The notes under the pieces are model-generated. The model was given only the letters and a program-made list of their open reading frames with translations, searched no databases and had not been told where the DNA came from. A stretch of 64,000 nucleotides of DNA. Source: Glacieibacterium arshaanense (GTDB lineage: Bacteria > Pseudomonadota > Alphaproteobacteria > Sphingomonadales > Sphingomonadaceae). The stretch lies in contig NZ_SIHO01000001.1 in NCBI RefSeq assembly GCF_004681125.1, positions 1,127,149-1,191,148 of the forward strand, written 5' to 3'. The translations under genes and the position numbers were made by a program. This document shows, in pieces, positions 8,901-18,067 of the stretch (within the stretch, counting starts at the first letter, position 1; the number at the start of each line of letters is the position of its first letter).

Positions 8901-9704
8901 ATGATGTCTCAATCACCCACTTTGTCGGGCGCGGGCCCGCTGTCGGGCGGCGAAGCGGCGGCAGCACTGGCGGCGTTGGCCTGGCTCGTCGACGCCGGGG
9001 TCGACACGCTGGTCGGCGATGCGCCCGCGACGTGGCTGGCCGAGGTGCCGCTGGTCCCCGAACCCATCGCCACCGCGGAGCCCCCCGTCCATGCGCCGCG
9101 CGCCGGACCGTTGCCGGTCCGCGACAACAGCGCGCTCCTGGCGCGCGTCGCGGCATGCGAAACGCTCGATGCGCTTGCGGCCTTGGTCGTCGAAAGCGGC
9201 GGCCGTCCGGCGCTGTTTGCCGACGGCAATCCGGCAACGCGCGTCATGGTTCTAGGCGACATGCCAACCGCGGACGATATTGCCGCGGGGCGGCTGTTTG
9301 CCGGGGCGAGCGGGCAGTTGCTCGACCATATGCTTGCGGCAATCGGTCGCGACCGTGCCGACACCTATCTCGCCAATCTGCTGGCACGACCAACGCCGCG
9401 CGCCCCTGGCGCTGTCGAAATCGCCGCGCAACTACCTGTGGTGCGGCGCCAGATCGAACTAGTGCGCCCGCACGCGGTGCTGGTGTTCGGCGGCGTCGCG
9501 GCGGCGGCGTTGTTCGGCGTCGAAACCGGTATCAACAGGCTGCGCGGCCGCTGGCAAACGCTCGAAATGGGTGCGCTCAAGGTACCTGTGTTGCCTAGCT
9601 TCGCGCCGGCCTATCTGCTTGCGCATCCGTCGCACAAAGCCTTGGCGTGGCGCGATCTGCTGCTGTTCAAATCCGCGCTCGCGGCGTACAGCGACCCACC
9701 ATGA
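8901..9704 (+). CDS. Uracil-DNA-glycosylase-fold protein lacking key residues
   Basis: 267 residues. The C-terminal two thirds follow family 4 uracil-DNA glycosylases: FADGNPATRVMVLGD, GASGQLLDHMLAAIG, a central RRQIELVRP and the AWRDLL tail. The defining residues are changed. GEAPG(x)xED is GDMPTADD, the RPPGNR block is RPTPRAP, and the HPAYLL motif is APAYLL. The Fe-S cysteines are absent except for a single C in the N-terminal half. The enzyme activity is therefore doubtful, and a structural or DNA-binding role is possible. Its stop overlaps the start of the transglycosylase gene (ATGA). Confidence 0.75.
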   Translation: MMSQSPTLSGAGPLSGGEAAAALAALAWLVDAGVDTLVGDAPATWLAEVPLVPEPIATAEPPVHAPRAGPLPVRDNSALLARVAACETLDALAALVVESGGRPALFADGNPATRVMVLGDMPTADDIAAGRLFAGASGQLLDHMLAAIGRDRADTYLANLLARPTPRAPGAVEIAAQLPVVRRQIELVRPHAVLVFGGVAAAALFGVETGINRLRGRWQTLEMGALKVPVLPSFAPAYLLAHPSHKALAWRDLLLFKSALAAYSDPP

Positions 9705-11602
9705 AATCCCGCCTCACCGGCTTTGCGCTGCTGCTCGCGGCGGCCGCCCCCCTTGCCGCCCAAACCTTGGCCCCGCCCGCCGCTACCCCGGCCTATGACG
9801 ATGGCAGCCGCACGCCGATTACCGTCACTGGCACACCCGCCGACGGCATCACGTTGCGCCAGCGCCGTGTGCCGCCGCAACTGACACCGTCCGAAGCTGC
9901 CGCCTATGGCCGCATCTTCCGCGACATCGATGCCGGGCGCACAAGCGCAGCAGAATCGGCGCTCGCCTACATGCCCGCCAACGGCGTGCTCTATGGCTCG
10001 GCGGAGGGACAGTTGCTGCTGGCCCGCGGCAGCGGTCGCGCTAGTGTCAACACACTGACCGACTGGCTGTTCGCCAATCCCACCCTGCCGCAAGCGCCGC
10101 GCATTGCGCAGCTGGCGGTTGAACGTGGCGCGACCAATCTGCCGCTGCTGCCAAAGGTCAATTCGGCCCCCGCGATCAGTTTCAACCCGCGCATGACGCC
10201 CAAGTCGGCGAAGGGCGACAGCGCCAATGACGACGCCTTTGCCGCAGCGCTCAAGCCGCTGCTTGCCGCCGATAATAACAGCGCTGCTGAAAACCGATGG
10301 CGCGCGCAACGTTTCGAGGTCTCCGAGCCGGTACGAACCGAATACGCCCAGCGCATTGCCTGGAGCTATTACATCGCCGGCGATGATGCCGCAGCGCGGC
10401 GCATGGGCAGCGACGCCGCCACCGGCAGCGGCGAATGGGCAGCACTTGGGGCCTGGGTCAGCGGCCTTGCGGCGTTCCGCGTTGGCGATTGCAATGCTGC
10501 AGCGACGGCGTTCAACCTCGCGGGCCAGCGCGGCCCGACGAACGATCTTGCCGCCGCTGCCGCCTATTGGGCAAGCCGTGCCGATTTTGCCTGTATGCGG
10601 CCGCAACTCGTCAGCGCCAATCTGGCAAAGGCGGCCAGGTACCGCACTACCTTCTATGGATTGCTCGCGCAGCGGGCGCTAGGGCTGGCCTATCCGTTCA
10701 ACTGGACCGAACCTGATTTCATCACAGCCGACTGGAACTATCTGAAATCAAAGGGCGGCGCCCGTCGTGCGGCGGCGCTCGTCGAGATTGGCCAGCTTGG
10801 TCTTGCCGACCGCGAATTGCGCTACCTCGCCAGCATCAGCCCCGGCACCGACTATGAACCGCTGTTACGGCTGGCGGCGCGGCTCAATCTGCCGGCGACG
10901 CAATATTGGCTAGCACACCACCCGCCGCTCGGCCTCGAACCGCCGGTGTCGGCGCGATTCCCCGCCCCCGACTGGGTGCCTTACCGCGGCTGGCGCGTCG
11001 ACCAGAGTCTCGTCTATGCGCATGCGCTGCAGGAGAGCAATTTCATCACCACCGCCACCAGCCGTGTCGGCGCCAAGGGGCTGATGCAGTTGATGCCGGG
11101 CACCGCCAAGCTGGTGCAAAAGAGCTTCGGCGCTGCGGGCGACACGCCGTCGGTCGACCTTTCGGGCGCCGACCTTTCCGACCCGGCGTTTAACTTCGAA
11201 CTCGGGCAGAGTTACCTCGAGAAGCTGCGCGACATGAGCTATACACAGGGCCTGCTGCCCAAGGTCGTCGCCGCGTACAATGCCGGGCCGGGATCGGTGC
11301 AGAAATGGAACGCTTCGCTGCGCGATAATGGCGATGCACTGCTGTTCATCGAGTCGATTCCGTTCAAGGAAACGCGGCATTATGTCGAAATCGTCATGCG
11401 CAATTTTTGGATGTACCAGTTGCGCAGCGACACGCCGACGACCAGCATTGATGCGCTCGTGCAAGGCCTGTGGCCGCGCTTCCCCGGCATGCCGGGGCCG
11501 ACGGGCATCAAGCTGGCGCCGCGCGTCATGCCGCTGACGCCGGTGGTCGCTCCGTCGGCCGGCGCCCCCGTCGAAGCCGAGGAAAAGCCCGATGGCAATT
11601 GA
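9701..11602 (+). CDS. Soluble-type lytic murein transglycosylase
   Basis: 633 residues. A signal peptide ([20 protein letters not shown]) is followed by a long helical superhelical region and a C-terminal goose-type lysozyme-like SLT domain. The catalytic glutamate is in ALQESNF (E445), followed by [16 protein letters not shown] and [12 protein letters not shown]. It cleaves the MurNAc-GlcNAc bond of peptidoglycan in the periplasm, producing 1,6-anhydro ends. The start is the ATG inside the ATGA overlap with the preceding gene. The 3' end overlaps moaB by 11 bases, so three genes form one unit. Confidence 0.92.
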   Translation: MKSRLTGFALLLAAAAPLAAQTLAPPAATPAYDDGSRTPITVTGTPADGITLRQRRVPPQLTPSEAAAYGRIFRDIDAGRTSAAESALAYMPANGVLYGSAEGQLLLARGSGRASVNTLTDWLFANPTLPQAPRIAQLAVERGATNLPLLPKVNSAPAISFNPRMTPKSAKGDSANDDAFAAALKPLLAADNNSAAENRWRAQRFEVSEPVRTEYAQRIAWSYYIAGDDAAARRMGSDAATGSGEWAALGAWVSGLAAFRVGDCNAAATAFNLAGQRGPTNDLAAAAAYWASRADFACMRPQLVSANLAKAARYRTTFYGLLAQRALGLAYPFNWTEPDFITADWNYLKSKGGARRAAALVEIGQLGLADRELRYLASISPGTDYEPLLRLAARLNLPATQYWLAHHPPLGLEPPVSARFPAPDWVPYRGWRVDQSLVYAHALQESNFITTATSRVGAKGLMQLMPGTAKLVQKSFGAAGDTPSVDLSGADLSDPAFNFELGQSYLEKLRDMSYTQGLLPKVVAAYNAGPGSVQKWNASLRDNGDALLFIESIPFKETRHYVEIVMRNFWMYQLRSDTPTTSIDALVQGLWPRFPGMPGPTGIKLAPRVMPLTPVVAPSAGAPVEAEEKPDGN

Positions 11603-12119
11603 TTTCAGCGCCAAGTTCCTCCCCGTCCGCATCGCCTGCCTGACGGTATCGGATACGCGCACGTCTGCCGATGACCGCTCGGGCGACACGCTGGTTGCAT
11701 TGTTGGCCGAGGCAGGGCACGAACTCGCCGGCCGTGCCATCTGCCGCGATGACGTGCCGGCAATTGTGGCTCAGCTCGAGGCGTGGATCTACGATGCCTC
11801 GGTCGATTGCATCATCACCACCGGCGGCACCGGCGTCACCGGGCGCGATGTGACGCCTGAGGCGTTGCAGCAGGTTTGCGACAAGGAAATCCCGGGCTTC
11901 GGCGAACTCTTCCGCTGGCTCAGCTTTCAAAGCATCGGCACCTCGACGATCCAGTCGCGCGCCACCGGCGGCGTGGCGCGGGGCACCTATATCTTTGCCC
12001 TGCCCGGCTCGACCGGCGCGGTCCGCGATGCGTGGAACGGCATATTGGTGACGCAACTCGACAGTCGCCATCGTCCATGCAACTTTGTGGAGCTGATGCC
12101 GCGGCTGACCGAGCGCTGA
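11592..12119 (+). CDS. moaB: Molybdenum cofactor biosynthesis protein MoaB
   Basis: 175 residues of the MogA/MoaB fold, with the signature [14 protein letters not shown] near the N-terminus, [19 protein letters not shown] in the middle and [14 protein letters not shown] near the end. MoaB/MogA proteins bind molybdopterin and, in the MogA case, adenylylate it before molybdate insertion. The MoaB subgroup is assigned from the short N-terminus and sequence feel rather than from a test. Translationally coupled to the transglycosylase gene. No other mo-genes are in the window. Confidence 0.9.
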   Translation: MAIDFSAKFLPVRIACLTVSDTRTSADDRSGDTLVALLAEAGHELAGRAICRDDVPAIVAQLEAWIYDASVDCIITTGGTGVTGRDVTPEALQQVCDKEIPGFGELFRWLSFQSIGTSTIQSRATGGVARGTYIFALPGSTGAVRDAWNGILVTQLDSRHRPCNFVELMPRLTER

Positions 12120-12180
12120 CGCGGAACCAGCCTGCCGCGCACGCGTTGACGACGTGCGTGGACGTTACGGGGAGTTAATC

Positions 12181-13059
12181 ATGTCAAATTCAATTCGGGT
12201 GCTTTCGGTGGCGCTGATGCTGGCACCTGCTGCAACTCTGGCGGAACCGCAGGGCAACCGTCATGTCGGCGGCAACAGCCAAGCCGCACCGGCGACGCGC
12301 CCGGCGCCCGGCAACAGCGGTGGTGGCTACAAGCAGTCGCCCGGCTACCAGCAGCCCGCAGCTCGCCCCGCACAGGGTAACGGTGGCGGCGGCAACTACA
12401 AGCCACCCGGCAGCAGCGGCCAATACCCACAGACCAAGCCTGCGACCAAGCCCGGCTATCCCGGCAACGGCGGCGGAGGCGGAGGCGGAGGCGGCGGAAA
12501 TTACAAGCCACCGCAGGGTGGCAATAACGGCAACGGCAACTACAAACCCCCGCAAGGCGGTAACAACAACGGCAATTACCGGCCGCCGAACAACGGCGGC
12601 GGTAACGGCAATTGGAACGGCAATAACAACGGCAGCAATGGCGCCAACTGGAACAACAACAAGCTGCCGCCTCAGTACCGGCCTCCGCCAGGCTACAAGC
12701 CGCCGCCGGGTTATCGCCCGCCGCCGGGCGGTGGCTATTATCCACCGCCGGCGTTCTATCCACCCGGCGGGCGCTATCCGCCCGGCCACTACCCTCCCGC
12801 CGGCGGCTGGTACCGGCCGCCAGTCTATTATGCGCCGTGGCGCTATCCGCCCGGCTATTACTACCGGCCGTGGTCGGTGGGACTGTTCCTGCCGTCGCTG
12901 TTCCTAAGCAGCGCCTATTACTTCACCAGCTACAGTGCGTTCGGGCTCGGCGCACCGCCGTATGGCACGCAGTGGGTGCGCTATGGCCCCGACCTGCTGC
13001 TCGTCGAACTTGGTACCGGCCGCATTCGTGCCGTCTACAATAACGTTTTCCTGATGTAG
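12181..13059 (+). CDS. Gly/Asn/Pro-rich exported protein with RcnB-like C-terminus
   Basis: 292 residues. The signal peptide SIRVLSVALMLAPAATLA is followed by about 200 residues of low complexity built from GGNNGNYKPP-like and PPPGYRPP repeats. The C-terminal segment YGPDLLLVELGTGRIRAVY is the RcnB periplasmic nickel/cobalt-homeostasis domain ending, although the family function is unclear outside enterics. The tyrosine/proline density suggests a cell-envelope or matrix location. ATG 12181 has a GGGGAG ribosome-binding site, and the upstream GTG in the same frame lacks one. It is a single-gene unit. Confidence 0.75.
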   Translation: MSNSIRVLSVALMLAPAATLAEPQGNRHVGGNSQAAPATRPAPGNSGGGYKQSPGYQQPAARPAQGNGGGGNYKPPGSSGQYPQTKPATKPGYPGNGGGGGGGGGGNYKPPQGGNNGNGNYKPPQGGNNNGNYRPPNNGGGNGNWNGNNNGSNGANWNNNKLPPQYRPPPGYKPPPGYRPPPGGGYYPPPAFYPPGGRYPPGHYPPAGGWYRPPVYYAPWRYPPGYYYRPWSVGLFLPSLFLSSAYYFTSYSAFGLGAPPYGTQWVRYGPDLLLVELGTGRIRAVYNNVFLM

Positions 13060-13100
13060 CGGCCTGCCCGCCGGCGGGGACCACCCCGCCGGCAGCACGC

Positions 13101-13685
13101 TCATTTGAAGTTGGTCGGCAGTCCGAAACGCTGCTGCAGATCATAATTGAGCCCCGACTGCGGGATCCAGTTGCGCAGTTCGGCGCCGGTCACGCGAAAT
13201 TCGATATCGGCGTAAAAAATCTGAGACTTGCCGGTTGCGACATCGAGTACCGATGTCTGCACCAACATCGGCGTGTAGTTCCATGTGCCGGGCGCGGGGT
13301 AGATCGCGACCAGGCTTACAATGGCGACGGGCGGCTTGCCCTTGACCTGCACCGCTTTGGCTAGCTCGACAGCATTGTGCACGTCGGCGAAGGCCGCCGG
13401 ATCGACCGCCGACTCGGTCTGGATCTGATCGGTGGTGATGCACGTGCCCATCGCCTGGCAGAGCTTGCTGGCATCGGCGAGGTTGTTGAGGATGAACGGC
13501 GTCCCGACTTCGCTGCCCAAACCGGAGACCAGCGCATATTTAGTCGGTTCGTCGAGCGTGATCTGTGCGCGTGCCTGCTGCACATTGGCGGGCGGCGGTG
13601 AAGCTGGCGGTGTTCCGGCGCTCTGTCCAAGCACGGGTGACGATGCCAGCGCCAGCAACGGTATGGCCTTCAAAAGCAGCTTCAT
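13101..13685 (-). CDS. Exported protein of unknown function
   Basis: 194 residues starting with a signal peptide (MKLLLKAIPLLALASSPVLG, probable cleavage before QSAG). The mature part has a cysteine pair (LCQAMGTCITTDQ) and a beta-rich C-terminal half with TWNYTPMLVQTSVLD and SQIFYADIEFRV. I do not recognise a family. It is convergent with the RcnB-like gene and divergent to the radical SAM gene, whose SOS box lies 90 bases upstream of this start and could also affect this gene's promoter. Confidence 0.7.
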   Translation of the reverse strand: MKLLLKAIPLLALASSPVLGQSAGTPPASPPPANVQQARAQITLDEPTKYALVSGLGSEVGTPFILNNLADASKLCQAMGTCITTDQIQTESAVDPAAFADVHNAVELAKAVQVKGKPPVAIVSLVAIYPAPGTWNYTPMLVQTSVLDVATGKSQIFYADIEFRVTGAELRNWIPQSGLNYDLQQRFGLPTNFK

Positions 13686-13774
13686 GATCAGATTTCCTAT
13701 TGCCCCGGTTCAACTTCCGCTGGTCATTTTCGCACCGGATCAAGCCTGGGCCAAGTTAAAATCTGATTTTCTAT

Positions 13775-13789
13775 GTTCTTGTTACGTTC
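13775..13789. promoter_or_regulatory. LexA/SOS box of alphaproteobacterial type
   Basis: GTTC-TTGTTAC-GTTC is an exact GTTC-N7-GTTC direct repeat, the known LexA target of alphaproteobacteria. It ends 15 bases before the ATG of the radical SAM gene at 13805, in the promoter or 5' leader. The intervening sequence TGTTCAATCGACTAT is AT-richer than the surroundings. Confidence 0.7.
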
Positions 13790-13804
13790 TGTTCAATCGA
13801 CTAT

Positions 13805-14884
13805 ATGTTGATGATGGTCACACCCCCGCCCCTCAAAGGCCGCGGCGCCGCCGACAACGCCGCGAGCGCGCGTTTCGATGCGCTGGCGACCCAGGTCGAT
13901 GGCGACTGGCTCGACACGCGCGAGAGCCTTGATGACGTAGCGCCGCTGCGCACGACGGTCAGTATCGAGGCGCCCCGGACGATCATCACGCGCAACACCT
14001 CGCCCGACATTCCGTTCGACCGCTCGGTCAACGCCTATCGCGGCTGCGAGCACGGCTGCATCTATTGCTTTGCGCGGCCCACGCATGCCTATCTCGGTCT
14101 GTCGCCGGGTCTCGATTTCGAGACCAAACTGACCGCCAAGCCAAGTGCCGCGACCTTGCTGCGCGCCGAGCTGTCGAAGCGCGGCTACACGCCCAAACCG
14201 TTGGCCATGGGCACCAACACCGATCCCTACCAGCCGATCGAGGCCGCTTTTCGCATCACCCGCGCACTCCTAGGGGTGCTGCTTGAATTCGGCCACCCGG
14301 TGACGATCACCACCAAGTCCGATCGCGTCACGGCCGACCTCGACCTGCTTACCCAACTTGCATCGCAAAACCTTGTTGCTGTTGCAATTTCAGTGACCAG
14401 CCTCGACCGTACTATTGCCCGCAGCATCGAGCCGCGCGCCCCGACACCTGCGCGGCGCATCGAGGCCATACGGCAACTCGCCGCCGCCGGCGTGCCGGTC
14501 TTCGTGTCGGTGTCACCGGTCATCCCGGCGATAACCGACCACGAAATCGAAGCGATACTGGAGGCCGCTGCAGGCGCCGGTGCCTATGCCGCCTTCACCC
14601 GCCCCGTCCGGCTGCCGCATGAAGTCGCGCCGTTGTTCCGCGCCTGGCTCGATGCCCACTACCCCGACCGCGCGGCGCGCGTGCTGCACCTCATCCATTC
14701 GATGCGCGACGGCCGCGACAATGACCCCGAATTCGGCACGCGGATGGCCGGCAAAGGCCCCTATGCCGAAATGCTGCGCCGCCGCTTCGCCATCGGCTGC
14801 GCGCGGTTCGGTCTCGACAAGCCGCGATTGGAACTCGCGACCGATCGCTTCCGCGTACCGAGCGCGCAGCTCAGAATGTGGTAG
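13805..14884 (+). CDS. PA0069-family radical SAM protein, SplB-like
   Basis: 359 residues. The radical SAM CxxxCxxC cluster motif is CEHGCIYC, followed by FARPTHAYL and GLDFETK, as in the PA0069/spore-photoproduct-lyase-like family. Downstream, TNTDPYQPIE and TKSDRVTADLDLL are further family blocks. Members are annotated as radical SAM enzymes of unknown substrate. Similarity to SplB suggests DNA damage chemistry. An exact LexA box lies in the leader, which strengthens a repair role. The ATG at 13805 is used; nearby ATGs at 13811 and 13814 are alternatives. Confidence 0.88.
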   Translation: MLMMVTPPPLKGRGAADNAASARFDALATQVDGDWLDTRESLDDVAPLRTTVSIEAPRTIITRNTSPDIPFDRSVNAYRGCEHGCIYCFARPTHAYLGLSPGLDFETKLTAKPSAATLLRAELSKRGYTPKPLAMGTNTDPYQPIEAAFRITRALLGVLLEFGHPVTITTKSDRVTADLDLLTQLASQNLVAVAISVTSLDRTIARSIEPRAPTPARRIEAIRQLAAAGVPVFVSVSPVIPAITDHEIEAILEAAAGAGAYAAFTRPVRLPHEVAPLFRAWLDAHYPDRAARVLHLIHSMRDGRDNDPEFGTRMAGKGPYAEMLRRRFAIGCARFGLDKPRLELATDRFRVPSAQLRMW

Positions 14885-14967
14885 GTGATGAATCACGTCG
14901 CACTTTCCAACCGAAAGTAGCTATGCCATCGTGATGCGCCTTCAAGGTAACATAGGGGAGAATCCTG

Positions 14968-15225
14968 ATGAAACTGCACCTCATTCTGTCGGTGGCACTG
15001 CTTGCCACTGCCGGCGCCGCCAGCGCACAAACTGTCCCGCATCCGGGCGCCTGCAAGGCCGATGCGTCCAAGCTGTGCCCCGACGCCGTCGCGGCAATGG
15101 ATCGGACCGCGGTCCAGGCATGCCTGACGCAAAAAATCGCGCAAGTGTCGCCTGACTGCAAAGCCAATATGGCCGCGATGAAGCAGGCAAACGCTGCCGC
15201 AACCGCAGCGCCGACCAGCAAATAA
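14968..15225 (+). CDS. Small exported cysteine-rich repeat protein
   Basis: 85 residues. The signal peptide MKLHLILSVALLATAGAASA is followed by one four-cysteine unit: GACKADASKLCPD and QACLTQKIAQVSPDC. This spacing (C-x7-C, then C-x11-C) looks like the cysteine-rich repeat of Golgi-apparatus-protein-1-like bacterial proteins. The location is likely periplasmic with two disulfides. The ribosome-binding site is AGGGGAG before ATG 14968. It stands alone between the radical SAM gene and the convergent acyl-CoA synthetase gene. Confidence 0.75.
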   Translation: MKLHLILSVALLATAGAASAQTVPHPGACKADASKLCPDAVAAMDRTAVQACLTQKIAQVSPDCKANMAAMKQANAAATAAPTSK

Positions 15226-15236
15226 CAGGCCTCGCG

Positions 15237-16865
15237 CTACGCGGTCGGCAAGCGATAGTCGCGGAAGCGGTCGCGTAGCGCAGTCTTGAGCAGCTTGCCC
15301 GTCGCCGTGTGCGGTAGCTCGTCGACAAACACGACATCGTCGGGCGTCCACCATTTGGCGATCTTGCCCGACAGGTACGCCAGCACGTCGTCCTTGGTCA
15401 CGCTGGCGTCGGGCTTGCGCACGACCACCAGAAGCGGCCGCTCGTCCCATTTAGGATGCGCCACGCCGATGACCGCCGCCTCGGCAATCCCCGGGCAGCC
15501 AACCGCGGCATTCTCGAGTTCGATCGACGAGATCCACTCGCCGCCCGACTTGATGACGTCCTTCGAGCGGTCGACGATGTGCATGTAGCTCAGCGCATCG
15601 AGTGTCGCGACATCGCCGGTGTCGAACCAGCCATCGGCGTCGAGCACCTGGCCGCCATCGCCCTTGAAATACTGTTCAACTGTCCACGGCCCCTTGACCA
15701 GCAGCCGGCCGAACGCGACGCCGTCTCGCGGCAGCTCGGCGCCATTGTCGTCGACGATCTTCATTTCAACGCCGAACACCGCGCGCCCCTGCTTGCACTG
15801 GGCATCGAGCTTGGCTTCAGGCCCCATCGCCAGCACATCGGGACACGGCGTTCCCGACGTCCCGATCGGCGACAATTCGGTCATGCCCCAGATCTGGCTG
15901 ACCGCGACGCCATGGTCGTTCTGGAAGCGCTCGATCATCATCCGCGGTACGGCCGAGCCGCCGATGGCGACGCGCTTGAGCTTGCCGAGGTGTTCGCCGG
16001 TCTTTTCAAGATGCTGCAACATCGATAGCCAAACCGTTGGAACAGCGAGCGTAAAGTCGACATCCTCATCGACGATCAGCTTGTGCAGCGTCGGCGCATC
16101 GGTGTGCGGCCCCGCCAGCACCAGCTTGGCGCCAGTCAGCGCCGCGGCATAGGGCACCGACCAGGCATTGGCGTGGTACATCGGCGAAAACGGCATCACC
16201 ACCGTCTGCGCGCTCAGCCCGAACACGTCGTTGAGCGACGCGGCAAAGGCGTGCAGCACGTTCGACCGATGCGAATAGAGCACGCCCTTAGGATGGCCGG
16301 TTGTGCCGCTCGTATAGCACAGCCCCGACGGCGCGTGCTCGTCGACATCGACCCAGTCAAACTTTCCGTCCTGCGCGGCGACCAATTCTTCGTAGCACAG
16401 CAAGTCGAGCGACGAGCTTTCAGGCATATGTGCTCGATCGGTGAGCAGCACGAACTTCTCAATTGTCTTTAGCCGCGGCGCGATTGTTTCGACAAGTTTG
16501 ACGAAGCTCAGGTCAAAAAACAGCACACGGTCTTCAGCATGGTTGGCGATGTAGACAATTTGATCCTCGAACAAGCGCGGATTAATCGTGTGTGCAACGC
16601 CCCCCATCCCCGAAATACCGTACCAGCATTCGAGGTGGCGATAGGTGTTCCAGGCCAATGTCGCGATGCGATCGCCTGGCTTCATGCCCAGTCCGACAAG
16701 CGCCTGCGCGACCTTGCGAGCCCGATCGCGAACCTCGCGCCAGTTGGTACATACCTTTGGCCCCTCGACCGTCAGCGAAATGACTTCGCGATTGGGGTGG
16801 TTGAGCGCGGCATGATCGATCAATCGCCAGACCAGCAGCGGCCAATCCTGCATTCCACCCAACAT
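15237..16865 (-). CDS. Long-chain acyl-CoA synthetase (AMP-forming)
   Basis: 542 residues of the ANL superfamily. The P-loop-like motif [13 protein letters not shown], the adenine-binding GMTELSP, the hinge region [15 protein letters not shown] and the C-terminal lysine in [11 protein letters not shown] are all present. It activates a carboxylic acid with ATP and transfers it to CoA. Medium/long-chain or aromatic preference cannot be decided. ATG 16865 has a GGGGAGA ribosome-binding site; the upstream in-frame ATG lacks one. Together with MaoC, enoyl-CoA hydratase and ETF-QO it fits beta-oxidation capacity, but it is not in an operon with them. Confidence 0.92.
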   Translation of the reverse strand: MLGGMQDWPLLVWRLIDHAALNHPNREVISLTVEGPKVCTNWREVRDRARKVAQALVGLGMKPGDRIATLAWNTYRHLECWYGISGMGGVAHTINPRLFEDQIVYIANHAEDRVLFFDLSFVKLVETIAPRLKTIEKFVLLTDRAHMPESSSLDLLCYEELVAAQDGKFDWVDVDEHAPSGLCYTSGTTGHPKGVLYSHRSNVLHAFAASLNDVFGLSAQTVVMPFSPMYHANAWSVPYAAALTGAKLVLAGPHTDAPTLHKLIVDEDVDFTLAVPTVWLSMLQHLEKTGEHLGKLKRVAIGGSAVPRMMIERFQNDHGVAVSQIWGMTELSPIGTSGTPCPDVLAMGPEAKLDAQCKQGRAVFGVEMKIVDDNGAELPRDGVAFGRLLVKGPWTVEQYFKGDGGQVLDADGWFDTGDVATLDALSYMHIVDRSKDVIKSGGEWISSIELENAAVGCPGIAEAAVIGVAHPKWDERPLLVVVRKPDASVTKDDVLAYLSGKIAKWWTPDDVVFVDELPHTATGKLLKTALRDRFRDYRLPTA

Positions 16866-16957
16866 CGTCTTCTCCCCAAATTCCGTTGAGATGGTTCCTA
16901 GCAAAGCGGTGAGGCAGTGAAAATCCGCTGGTACAAAATTTCAACTTGACGCAAAAA

Positions 16958-16972
16958 GAACAAAAAAAGAAC
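16958..16972. promoter_or_regulatory. LexA/SOS box of alphaproteobacterial type
   Basis: GAAC-AAAAAAA-GAAC is an exact GAAC-N7-GAAC repeat. It follows a -35-like TTGACG at 16946-16951 on the plus strand and would cover the spacer and -10 region of a promoter reading towards the small membrane protein gene at 17037. The divergent acyl-CoA synthetase starts at 16865 and is the less likely target. Confidence 0.72.
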
Positions 16973-17036
16973 ATGAGACATCAACGACGATTCGGGGCCG
17001 TAGCTTTCGCATCGTTGGCAACGGAGGCATTCAGTC

Positions 17037-17291
17037 GTGGCATCAATGTTCGTTTCGGTATTCTGCATCACCCAGATCGCCCTACTCCTAGCGCTGACGA
17101 CGCGCGACGTTTGGACTCGCCGCCGTCAGATCGTACACGTGCTGCAACATCGCGGCTGGGTCATGTCGACGCGAGGCCTGCCGCCGATGCAACGCGAGCC
17201 GGTGTTCGCCGACGACGGGGGAGCGATAGTCTATCTTCTGCCCGAACGCCGCGAAGTGCTCATGACTGCTTCGCTGCAGCACGCTGCCTGA
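17037..17291 (+). CDS. Small single-pass membrane protein, probably SOS-regulated
   Basis: 84 residues. One hydrophobic segment (MFVSVFCITQIALLLALTT) is followed by a basic stretch DVWTRRRQIVH and a short soluble tail. GTG 17037 has a GGAGG ribosome-binding site 9 bases upstream, and an ATG at 17046 is an alternative. The gene follows an exact LexA box and promoter-like sequence. It resembles in plan, not in sequence, the SOS-induced division inhibitors SidA and DidA of Caulobacter. Its last 32 bases overlap the convergent pssA gene. A second frame over the same DNA has arginine-rich, shadow-like composition. Confidence 0.6.
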   Translation: MASMFVSVFCITQIALLLALTTRDVWTRRRQIVHVLQHRGWVMSTRGLPPMQREPVFADDGGAIVYLLPERREVLMTASLQHAA

Positions 17292-18048
17292 CCCGGCGAT
17301 AACTGCGGATCGCAAACGGCAAGGTTGACGCATAGGCCAGGCAGATCAGCGACAGCGTCATCCATGGCGCCGAAATCAGCGCTGCGCCAATCAGCCCGAC
17401 GGCCAGCAATGCCACCAGCCGCCACTGACCGCGGATGCGCGCCGAGCCCCAGCTGTAGGTCGGCAGGTTGGAAATCATGAAGAATGACACGACAATCAAG
17501 ACGGTCGCGCTGATCGCGGCGCGTAGTTCGAGATTGTCGAGTAGGACCGGCTCGAGCCAGAACGACACAAACATCGGGCTGAGCATGAGCCCTGCCCCGA
17601 CCGGCGCCGGAATGCCCGTCAAAAAACCGGCTTTTTTGTGCGGCTGATTTTCGACATCGAGCTGGGCGTTAAACCGCGCTAGCCGCAGCGCACAAGTCAC
17701 CGCATGCGTTAGGGCAATGATCCAGCCGATGCCCGGCAACACATGCAGCGACCAGAAATAGATGATCAACGCAGGCGCCACGCCGAACGCAGTAAGGTCG
17801 GACAGCGAGTCGAGTTCGGCGCCAAAGCGCGACGTTCCCTTGAGCAACCGTGCGATACGCCCGTCGAGCGCATCGAGTACACCGGCGATGACGATGGCGA
17901 AGACCGCCTTTTCCCATTCGCCGAGAAAAGCCGCGCGCACCCCAGTCAGACCGCAACACAACGCCAAGATGGTCACTGCGTTGGGTATCAGAGCCCGCAT
18001 CGGGATGACGCGCTGCGAGCGTCTGATTTCGGAATTATCGCCGCTCAT
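17260..18048 (-). CDS. pssA: CDP-diacylglycerol-serine O-phosphatidyltransferase
   Basis: 262-residue multi-spanning inner-membrane enzyme making phosphatidylserine from CDP-diacylglycerol and serine. The CDP-alcohol phosphatidyltransferase motif is complete: LDALDGRIARLLKGTS with RFGAELDSLSD. Hydrophobic segments follow to the C-terminus. ATG 18048 (MSGDNSEIRRSQRVIPMRAL) was chosen because the open frame upstream overlaps psd and is cysteine/arginine-rich noise. It lies 19 bases downstream of psd, giving a psd-pssA unit for phosphatidylethanolamine synthesis. Confidence 0.95.
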   Translation of the reverse strand: MSGDNSEIRRSQRVIPMRALIPNAVTILALCCGLTGVRAAFLGEWEKAVFAIVIAGVLDALDGRIARLLKGTSRFGAELDSLSDLTAFGVAPALIIYFWSLHVLPGIGWIIALTHAVTCALRLARFNAQLDVENQPHKKAGFLTGIPAPVGAGLMLSPMFVSFWLEPVLLDNLELRAAISATVLIVVSFFMISNLPTYSWGSARIRGQWRLVALLAVGLIGAALISAPWMTLSLICLAYASTLPFAIRSYRRVRQRAAAKQS

Positions 18049-18067
18049 GCCATTCACCTGGCGCGCG

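Noticed and set aside
12400-12760. Possible tandem DNA repeat
   Set aside because: The repetition is the coding sequence of a low-complexity Gly/Asn/Pro protein, not an independent DNA repeat or CRISPR array.
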